A program made the translations under genes and the position numbers. The notes beneath the pieces are model-generated. The model was not told where the DNA came from, searched no databases, and was given only the letters and a program-made list of their open reading frames with translations. A DNA stretch of 11,997 bases from NCBI GenBank assembly GCA_027858795.1, contig JAQICF010000099.1, positions 1 through 11,997 on the forward strand. Reading direction: 5' to 3'. The stretch's first letter is position 1. Every line of letters starts with the position of its first letter. Positions 6,894 through 11,997 of this stretch are shown here, piece by piece. This DNA comes from Candidatus Delongbacteria bacterium (lineage in GTDB: Bacteria; Delongbacteria; UBA4055).

Positions 6894-8057
6894 ATGGAAT
6901 ATCCAATTATAATCACAATAAACGAAGAATCGATTAAATCAAATCTAAAATTTCTTAAAGATTATGTTGGAAAAGATGTTAAGATATCATCCGTTGTGAA
7001 AGCAAATGCTTACGGTCATGGAATTAAAGAATATGTTCCAATTGCTGAAAAATGCGGAATTGACCACTTTTCTGTTTTTAGCTATAACGAAGCTATACAA
7101 GTTTATACTATTGTGAAGAAAACTACTTCTATAATGATAATGGGATGGATCGGTGATGAATACATAAGTGATGCTATAACAAAAGGTATTGAGTTTTATA
7201 TATTTACAATTGAGAGATTGAAGATCGCTTTGAAAATGTCAGAAAAACTTGGGATTTCAGCTAAAATTCATCTGGAAGTTGAGACTGGAATGAATAGAAC
7301 TGGTCTGAGTAAAAAAGAATTTAATGATGCTTTGAAGATAATAAATGCAAATAAACAGAATTTTCAGATCAAAGGAATATGTTCTCATTTGTCAGGACCT
7401 GAAAGCATTGCTAATCATGTAAGAGTAAAAAGACAAATTTCAAATTTCAAAACCTTTGTAAAGATAATGAATAAGAATAATATTTTTTCAGAATATACTC
7501 ACCTTGCAAATTCAGCTGCCACGATAAGTTATCCGAGTTCAAAATTTAATATGGTTAGGATTGGTATCATGCAGTACGGTTTCTGGTCGAGTAAAGAAAC
7601 TTTTTTAAGATATTCATTTGACAATAAAGACTTAGTCAATCCTCTGGAAAGGATTATTAGTATGAAGAGTCAGGTAATGAGTATAAAGCGAGTTAAAAAA
7701 GGTGAATTTGTGAGTTACAGTACGATCTATTTGGCACAGAATGATGTGAAAATAGCTGTTGTTCCAATCGGATACTCAAATGGTTACAGTAGATCGTTTA
7801 CAAATAGAGGACGAATATTAATTAGAGGAACTCAATGCTCTGTGATCGGATCAGTAAACATGAACATGATAATAGTTGACGTTACCGGAATAGATGATGT
7901 TAAGATTGGAGATGAAGCAGTATTAATCGGTTCGCAAAATGATCTTGTAATTTCTGTTGATTCATTTAGTGAGATCACGCAGCAGATAAATTATGAAATT
8001 TTATCACGTCTATCTATTAATATACCTAGAAAAATTATAAAATCAGAGAGGAAGTAG
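6894..8057 (+). CDS. alr: Alanine-racemase-family PLP enzyme with altered active-site motif
   Basis: A 387-residue fold-type III PLP racemase, normal Alr length. The PLP lysine is Lys36 in VVKANAYGHG. Other conserved positions: Arg135 (ETGMNRTG), His165 (CSHLS), Asn-Ser-Ala at 206-208 (LANSAAT), Arg222 (MVRIGIMQYG, the PLP pyridine-N arginine) and Tyr275 (FVSYSTIY, the second catalytic base supplied across the dimer). PIGYSNGYSR (291-300) is the usual PIGYxDGYxR. The canonical Cys-Met-Asp-Gln segment reads Asn332-Met333-Asn334-Met335, so the aspartate is an asparagine. As I recall, broad-spectrum racemases also carry Met-Asn there; with the neighbours, a substrate other than alanine is quite possible. 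There is no signal peptide, unlike periplasmic Bsr. It lies 93 bp after the deacylase with a weak AAGAG ribosome site, and only 3 bp before the Orr-like gene. Confidence 0.9.
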   Translation: MEYPIIITINEESIKSNLKFLKDYVGKDVKISSVVKANAYGHGIKEYVPIAEKCGIDHFSVFSYNEAIQVYTIVKKTTSIMIMGWIGDEYISDAITKGIEFYIFTIERLKIALKMSEKLGISAKIHLEVETGMNRTGLSKKEFNDALKIINANKQNFQIKGICSHLSGPESIANHVRVKRQISNFKTFVKIMNKNNIFSEYTHLANSAATISYPSSKFNMVRIGIMQYGFWSSKETFLRYSFDNKDLVNPLERIISMKSQVMSIKRVKKGEFVSYSTIYLAQNDVKIAVVPIGYSNGYSRSFTNRGRILIRGTQCSVIGSVNMNMIIVDVTGIDDVKIGDEAVLIGSQNDLVISVDSFSEITQQINYEILSRLSINIPRKIIKSERK

Positions 8058-8060
8058 AAA

Positions 8061-9140
8061 ATGGCATTTATTACATTAGACCCTGTGAAATTAAGAAAGA
8101 ATTTTGATTTTCTAAATAACCTATTTGCAAAAAATGATATTCAATGGACCGTTGTATCAAAATTGCTTTGCGGTAATAAATTATACCTTAAAGAACTACT
8201 GAAATTAAATATCAAAAAGATTTGTGATTCAAGAATATCAAATCTTAAAACGATTAAGGAGATGAACCCTAATATTGAAACAACTTATATAAGACCACCT
8301 GCAAAAAGAGCAATTCATTCAGTAGTTAAGTATGCAGATATAAGTATGAATACAGAGATAGAAACAATTAAATTATTATCAAAAGAAGCACAAAAACAAG
8401 ACAAAATCCACAAAGTAATGATTATGATTGAATTGGGTGAGTTACGCGAGGGTGTGATGGGTGATGATTTTATGGCTTTTTATGAACAAGTTTTCAACTT
8501 GAAAAATATTGAAGTAATAGGTATTGGTACAAATCTTTCATGTTTGTATGGCGTCTTGCCAAATCAGGACAAACTTATCCAGCTCTCATTATACGAGCAA
8601 TTAGTCGAAGCTAAGTTTGCAAAACATATTCCATATGTTTCAGGTGGATCATCTGTTACTATTCCATTGATCTTCCAAAATCTTTTACCGAAAGGTGTAA
8701 ATCATTTTAGAGTTGGAGAGACTATGTTTCTTGGTACTGATGTTTACAACAATACAACTCTGAGAAAAATGAAATCAGATGTTTTTAGATTCTATTCTGA
8801 AATAATTGAACTGATTGAGAAACCTGTAATTCCAACTGGAGATTTTGGTACAAATGTAGAAGGTGAAGATTATGAATTTGATGAAAAGTTAATAGGGCAG
8901 ACCACATATAGGGCAATAATTGATGTTGGTCTTTTAGATGTAGATGAAAGACACATTGAACTTATAGATAAAAGCATTAGTTTTGCTGGTGCCAGTTCTG
9001 ATGTTATTGTTGTTGATCTAGGACATAATAAGAAAAAATATAAAGTTGGAGATCTTATTGAATTTAAAATGGACTATATGGGAGTATTGCGAATAATAAA
9101 TTCAAAATACATTGAAAAGAAAATAAAAAATGGTAGTTAA
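8061..9140 (+). CDS. orr: Ornithine racemase (Orr)-like PLP enzyme
   Basis: A 359-residue member of the alanine/ornithine racemase family (Orr / YhfX group), fold-type III with an N-terminal barrel. The PLP lysine is probably Lys34 (TVVSKLLCGN). The Orr-type blocks are all present: DSRISNLKTIKE (56-67), YADISMNTEIETIK (91-104), LGELREG (125-131), VSGGSSVTIP (193-202, phosphate-binding), FRVGETMFLG (216-225) and FAGASSDVIVVDL (308-320). Orr of amino-acid-fermenting clostridia interconverts L- and D-ornithine with PLP. The match to that group looks closer than to true Alr, but ornithine specificity is inferred from family resemblance and from the carboxyethyl-ornithine-synthase-like neighbour. 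Its ribosome site GAGAGGAAG lies over the last codons of the preceding racemase gene 3 bp upstream, so the two racemases should be co-translated. Last gene of the operon; a strong terminator follows. Confidence 0.82.
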   Translation: MAFITLDPVKLRKNFDFLNNLFAKNDIQWTVVSKLLCGNKLYLKELLKLNIKKICDSRISNLKTIKEMNPNIETTYIRPPAKRAIHSVVKYADISMNTEIETIKLLSKEAQKQDKIHKVMIMIELGELREGVMGDDFMAFYEQVFNLKNIEVIGIGTNLSCLYGVLPNQDKLIQLSLYEQLVEAKFAKHIPYVSGGSSVTIPLIFQNLLPKGVNHFRVGETMFLGTDVYNNTTLRKMKSDVFRFYSEIIELIEKPVIPTGDFGTNVEGEDYEFDEKLIGQTTYRAIIDVGLLDVDERHIELIDKSISFAGASSDVIVVDLGHNKKKYKVGDLIEFKMDYMGVLRIINSKYIEKKIKNGS

Positions 9141-9159
9141 CATTGGTTTAATAACATTA

Positions 9160-9189
9160 AAAAAGGGTTCAATAAATTGAACCCTTTTT
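9160..9189. terminator. Bidirectional intrinsic terminator between convergent genes
   Basis: A perfect 11-bp stem, AAAAAGGGTTC (9160-9170) with GAACCCTTTTT (9179-9189). The loop can pair two bases further, giving GGGTTCAA-taaa-TTGAACCC. A-run and T-run flank both arms, so it works on either strand. It lies 19 bp after the racemase stop and 3 bp from the stop of the opposing dehydrogenase gene. Confidence 0.9.
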
Positions 9190-9192
9190 AAT

Positions 9193-10338
9193 TTATTTTT
9201 TAAATTGATGCGGGTATTCAGCCTCACGATTCTGGAAGGTTAATACAGATTCTTTTTTTATCACACCTTTATCAACATTAATAGCCTTTTTAATTGTCAT
9301 GTTTTCCATCCAGCTATTATGACCACCTAAAATTGTAGACAAATAAACTATAAGTGCAGCTGATATTGACCTTGAAGCACTTTCCCAAAGGTAACTTGGA
9401 GTATGATCCACTGCGTAATAGTCGATATTATTTATATGTAGCAAAGGAGTTTCAAAAGTTGTTGGTTTTGCAAAATAAAATCCCATTCCTTCGTCGCAAC
9501 TGACATCAATAATTAAACTTCCCGGTTTTAGGTCATCTTTCTCTTCTTTAGTCACAAAATTAAAAGGATGGTTAGTATCTTGATATGTACCATTAATGAT
9601 TATCTCAGATTCTTTGATCAGATCCGCTAAAGGTGATACAGTACCATCATGTTCTATTATAACAATTCTTGGTTCATCATTAATACCTTCACGTATGCGG
9701 ACATAATGAGCATCAAGAACTTCTTCACGTACTTCATGATCAGGTCGCTGAACACAGATCGTAACATCTCTGAAACCATGAGCTTTAAGAGCATAGATCG
9801 CTCCTCTACTAACAGCTCCAAAACTGAGAATGATTACTTTACGCTGATTCCCGTAATGACCGTTAATTCCTTTTAACTGTAACGCGTGGATAACTGCGCA
9901 ATAGCCTGCCAGTTCATTGTTCTTATAAAATGTATGTCTTCCCATTCGACCTTCAGGAGACCAGACGAACATATCTTCAAATGCAATTAGTGTCAATTTA
10001 CGGTCGATTGCAGTTTGTGTGATATCGTTTTGTTGTGCACAATGAGGATATCCCCAGATTAAACCGCCTTCTTTTATTTCTTTAAGATCTTCCAATATAG
10101 GTTTTGCAATTATGACTGATCCAAGATTAGCAAGTAATTCATGACGGGAAGCAACTCCTCCAGTTTTTGAAATAAAATATTCATCATCAAAACCAAAAGG
10201 TAATCCATATCCTTTTTCAAAAATTAGTCTTTTACGTATTTTTTCGGGTAGACGGGAAAGATGTTCTGGATGAATCGGAACACGCTTTTCATATTGTTTT
10301 TTTGAAGTGCCAATCACTCCTAATTTAAAATCAATCAT
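9193..10338 (-). CDS. ceo: N5-(carboxyethyl)ornithine synthase / alanine dehydrogenase family oxidoreductase
   Basis: 381 residues on the reverse strand. AlaDH/PNT-type dehydrogenase: N-terminal Lys18-Arg19-Val-Pro (the ERRVPL substrate-binding motif), EKGYG (41-45), WGYPHCAQ with the AlaDH-type His99, and GRMGRHTFYKNNELAG (~130-145). The Rossmann loop at 167-180 reads SFGAVSRG. SCDEGMGFYF (280-289) and VDHTPSYLWESASRSIS (320-336) follow. The GRH...NNE.AG block, SCD and VDHTPS resemble the Ceo group, which makes N5-(1-carboxyethyl)-ornithine from ornithine and pyruvate with NADPH, more than plain AlaDH (usual motif MPGAVP). It is longer than Lactococcus Ceo (~310) through an insertion at ~205-240 and a C-terminal extension after ~345. 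The first glycine of the usual GxGxxxxG is serine. Start supported by AAAGGAG (10344-10350, reverse) with 5-nt spacing. Reaction not certain: lysine- or alanine-type dehydrogenation is possible. Confidence 0.8.
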   Translation of the reverse strand: MIDFKLGVIGTSKKQYEKRVPIHPEHLSRLPEKIRKRLIFEKGYGLPFGFDDEYFISKTGGVASRHELLANLGSVIIAKPILEDLKEIKEGGLIWGYPHCAQQNDITQTAIDRKLTLIAFEDMFVWSPEGRMGRHTFYKNNELAGYCAVIHALQLKGINGHYGNQRKVIILSFGAVSRGAIYALKAHGFRDVTICVQRPDHEVREEVLDAHYVRIREGINDEPRIVIIEHDGTVSPLADLIKESEIIINGTYQDTNHPFNFVTKEEKDDLKPGSLIIDVSCDEGMGFYFAKPTTFETPLLHINNIDYYAVDHTPSYLWESASRSISAALIVYLSTILGGHNSWMENMTIKKAINVDKGVIKKESVLTFQNREAEYPHQFKK

Positions 10339-10451
10339 AAATTCTCCTTTATGAATTTAGTTATAATGCGAATGTTACCGGCTCGACTAACTGAAATTCC
10401 AATAGGAGATTATTTGCTACAGCAAAATGAATAAAAGACTTATTGAAGTCA

Positions 10452-10739
10452 AAATTGGCATAACCCATTAATTAAAATACTCGGTATTTCTTAAAATAGC
10501 GAATTATTTAATTTATTAATTTGAAATCGATACGGAATTATGATATTTGTACGGGTTCAACATCTTGAACCCTTTTCGTATCCCGGGCACAAGATGTTGT
10601 GCCCCTACGAATTCGAATTTTCATTTTTAAATATTGCAATTACTTCTTTGATAAATTACATTACTAATTCTTGAAAATTGTTAGAGATAGATGATGAAAA
10701 AACGACATATGGCGTTTTGATACACGTTATGCCTAATTT
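10452..10739. repeat. Imperfect 13/14-nt inverted repeat bracketing the palindrome pair
   Basis: The left arm aaattggcataac (10452-10464) is the reverse complement of the right arm gttatgcctaattt (10726-10739) except for one extra base. The core GGCATAAC/GTTATGCC is an exact 8-bp match. The arms bracket ~288 bp. They could be ends of a small non-autonomous element or chance in A/T-rich DNA; no target-site duplication is clear at the borders. Confidence 0.4.
10553..10604. repeat. REP-like doublet of two palindromes with complementary loops
   Basis: Hairpin 1 is GGGTTCAA-CATC-TTGAACCC (10553-10572). Hairpin 2 is GGGCACAA-GATG-TTGTGCCC (10585-10604). Both have perfect 8-bp stems and 4-nt loops, with a 12-nt spacer. 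The loops CATC and GATG are reverse complements, as are the central ten bases caacatcttg and caagatgttg. Hairpin 2 can extend by CGTA (10577-10580) with TACG (10606-10609). It is much more G+C-rich than its surroundings, as dispersed palindromic repeats often are. Confidence 0.75.
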
Positions 10740-10768
10740 ATGAATAAAATAACATAAAAGGATAAATA

Positions 10769-11997
10769 ATGAAAAACACATTTTCTTTGTTACTAATATT
10801 TCTTTTAACAATTCTAATAAGTTGTTCACAAGAGATTAAAGAGTCCCAAATAAGTGGAAAAATTATAAATGCTACTAAAAGTACAATTAAAATAGGAAAC
10901 CAAACCATCCCGATAACTGAAGAAGGTAAATTTACATTTACTAAAGTGATAGTAAGACCTTCTCTTTTAGATGTTTCTTATGCTGATTTGAATTGGACAA
11001 TATTTCTAAATCCAGAAAGTAGTATTAATATTTTAATTCCAGAAACAAGTCTTGAGTCAATTGAATATACCGGACAGTTAATTCCTTCTAATACATATTT
11101 GCTAAAAACTGGGTCATTATCAGAGGATTTAAATGTTTATTTTAACAAAAATTGGATGCAAATTCATAGGCAAAATCAAGCAGATTATATTTCTACGATA
11201 GACTCTTTAAAAAGACTTTATTTGCAGCACCTTACCGCAGATTCCAAAAGATATGAAACTTTTTCTCAGGAATTTATTAAGGCATGGAAGGCAGAAACTG
11301 ATTTTGGATTTAATACATTAATACTTAGATACCCAGAAAGGCATTTCCAATATACCAAAAATAAAGTAGAATTGAGTCTCAAAACCATTAATTATCTCAA
11401 GTCATCGGAAATAGATAATTCTGAATATTTTGAGCTACCAAGTTATAAAAAACATACTAAAGCATGGATTAACTACCAATCTGAGATTTTGGTTGAAAAA
11501 GATGCTTCACTCAAGCATTACAGCCTTAAGAAAATGGAAACGACATTTCAGGTTATTCCTGAAATGTTCAACAATCAATATTTAAAAGATTTTTGGTTAT
11601 CGGAATATTTAAAAGAACATATTGACAAGAATGGTATAGCAAATTCTGAAAAATATGTAAATCAATTTAATGCGATTTGCAAAACGGTAGTTCTAAAAAA
11701 TGAAATTGAACAATATGTGGAATCCGTGTTAGACACAAGGAAAGACCATGAGGTAATAATCTACAAGACGGAAAATGATTTCAATCTGGAAGCACATGTT
11801 TTTAAACCTGAAGATATAAAAGGCACAGAAAAACGTCCAACAATAGTAATATTCCATGGTGGTGGTTGGAATCAAGGTAACCCTTCTTGGGCATTTGGAA
11901 GGGCACAGCATTTCAAAGACTTGGGTATGGTAGCCATAGCAGTTCAATATAGATTAACCAATGAACACGGCATAACTGCACTTGAGTCAATGTCAGA
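10769..11997 (+). CDS. Lipoprotein with C-terminal alpha/beta-hydrolase (esterase-like) domain, 3' end outside window
   Basis: The frame runs from ATG 10769 to the window end, 409 visible codons, with no stop. AAAAGGA at 10756-10762 with 6-nt spacing supports the start. A hydrophobic signal ends in Leu-Ile-Ser-Cys (16-19), so Cys19 should be lipidated. Residues ~27-110 are beta-rich (ISGKIINATKSTIKIG...), like the DUF4369-type N-domain of Bacteroidota TlpA-type lipoproteins. Residues ~115-325 are helical, as in the same proteins. Instead of the usual thioredoxin domain, residues ~335-409 begin an alpha/beta hydrolase: PTIVIFHGGGW (357-367; HGGG is the oxyanion-hole motif of the HSL/GDXG esterase group), then AIAVQYRLTNEHG (389-401). 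Nucleophile serine, acid and histidine would lie beyond the window, so activity cannot be judged. Likely an envelope esterase or peptidase; substrate unknown. Confidence 0.85.
   Translation, partial: MKNTFSLLLIFLLTILISCSQEIKESQISGKIINATKSTIKIGNQTIPITEEGKFTFTKVIVRPSLLDVSYADLNWTIFLNPESSINILIPETSLESIEYTGQLIPSNTYLLKTGSLSEDLNVYFNKNWMQIHRQNQADYISTIDSLKRLYLQHLTADSKRYETFSQEFIKAWKAETDFGFNTLILRYPERHFQYTKNKVELSLKTINYLKSSEIDNSEYFELPSYKKHTKAWINYQSEILVEKDASLKHYSLKKMETTFQVIPEMFNNQYLKDFWLSEYLKEHIDKNGIANSEKYVNQFNAICKTVVLKNEIEQYVESVLDTRKDHEVIIYKTENDFNLEAHVFKPEDIKGTEKRPTIVIFHGGGWNQGNPSWAFGRAQHFKDLGMVAIAVQYRLTNEHGITALESMS

Larger units (their letters stand above)
10339..10768. other. Gene-free region between divergent genes
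   Basis: 430 bp lie between the divergent starts of the ceo-like gene and the lipoprotein gene. I find no credible coding frame, tRNA or rRNA. It should contain promoters for both genes, but no -35/-10 pair is convincing on either strand. What it does hold is a pair of palindromes (10553-10604), an imperfect inverted repeat (10452-10464 with 10726-10739), and a further short hairpin AAAACG/CGTTTT at ~10698-10717. Confidence 0.7.

Noticed and set aside
9649..9876. Forward reading frame of 75 codons opposite the dehydrogenase gene
   Set aside because: Antisense shadow of a well-conserved enzyme gene, with no ribosome site or recognisable domain; the same holds for the reverse frames inside 1984-2870, 5017-5214 and 11729-11947.
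10426..10470. 14-residue ATG frame beginning near 10425 in the gene-free region
   Set aside because: No ribosome site, very short, and runs into the inverted-repeat arm; nothing supports translation.
10452..10739. Firm call of an integron attC site
   Set aside because: The bracketed ~288 bp is longer than usual attC sites, inner L boxes do not pair convincingly, the core has a non-consensus T, and no integrase is visible; kept only as a possibility.

Overview
The window is strongly A+T-rich, double-membrane bacterial DNA. A BamD-like outer-membrane assembly lipoprotein, a TolC-family outer-membrane channel and several signal-peptide or lipobox proteins indicate a Gram-negative cell. The Lys/Glu/Asn/Ile-rich proteins and the Bacteroidota-like lipoprotein at the right edge suggest the FCB superphylum (Bacteroidota, Ignavibacteria, Cloacimonadota or Delongbacteria-like). 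That placement is an impression from sequence style; there is no marker gene here that fixes it.

Left block (1-3186): a tight forward gene string. It holds the C-terminus of a Lys/Glu/Ala-rich protein ending in an Asp/Glu/Tyr tail and four arginines, then bamD, nadD (overlapping by one base, TAATG), and an unrecognised single-span membrane protein with two coiled coils. A clean intrinsic terminator at 3154-3182 closes it. Next is a stand-alone TolC-family gene (3211-4599) with no efflux-pump partner visible.

Middle block (4600-10338): the most interesting part. A good sigma70-type promoter and a leader of about 140 nt with a terminator-like hairpin precede four forward genes: a GNAT acetyltransferase, an N-acyl-D-amino-acid deacylase, an alanine-racemase-family protein with an altered active-site motif, and an ornithine-racemase (Orr)-like protein. 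A shared bidirectional terminator separates them from a convergent gene for a dehydrogenase of the N5-(carboxyethyl)ornithine synthase / alanine dehydrogenase family. Taken together this looks like a D-amino-acid (possibly D-ornithine or other basic amino acid) module that releases, racemises and reductively conjugates or dehydrogenates amino acids. Each enzyme family is well supported; the joint pathway is inference.

Right block (10339-11997): a 430-bp gene-free stretch. It carries two back-to-back palindromes with mutually complementary loops, bracketed by a 13-nt imperfect inverted repeat. One palindrome has the same stem as the terminator at 9160-9189. After it comes a lipoprotein gene cut by the window end. 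That protein joins a Bacteroidota TlpA-type N-terminal region to an alpha/beta-hydrolase domain with an HGGGW oxyanion-hole motif. No rRNA, tRNA, CRISPR array, transposase or integrase gene was seen.
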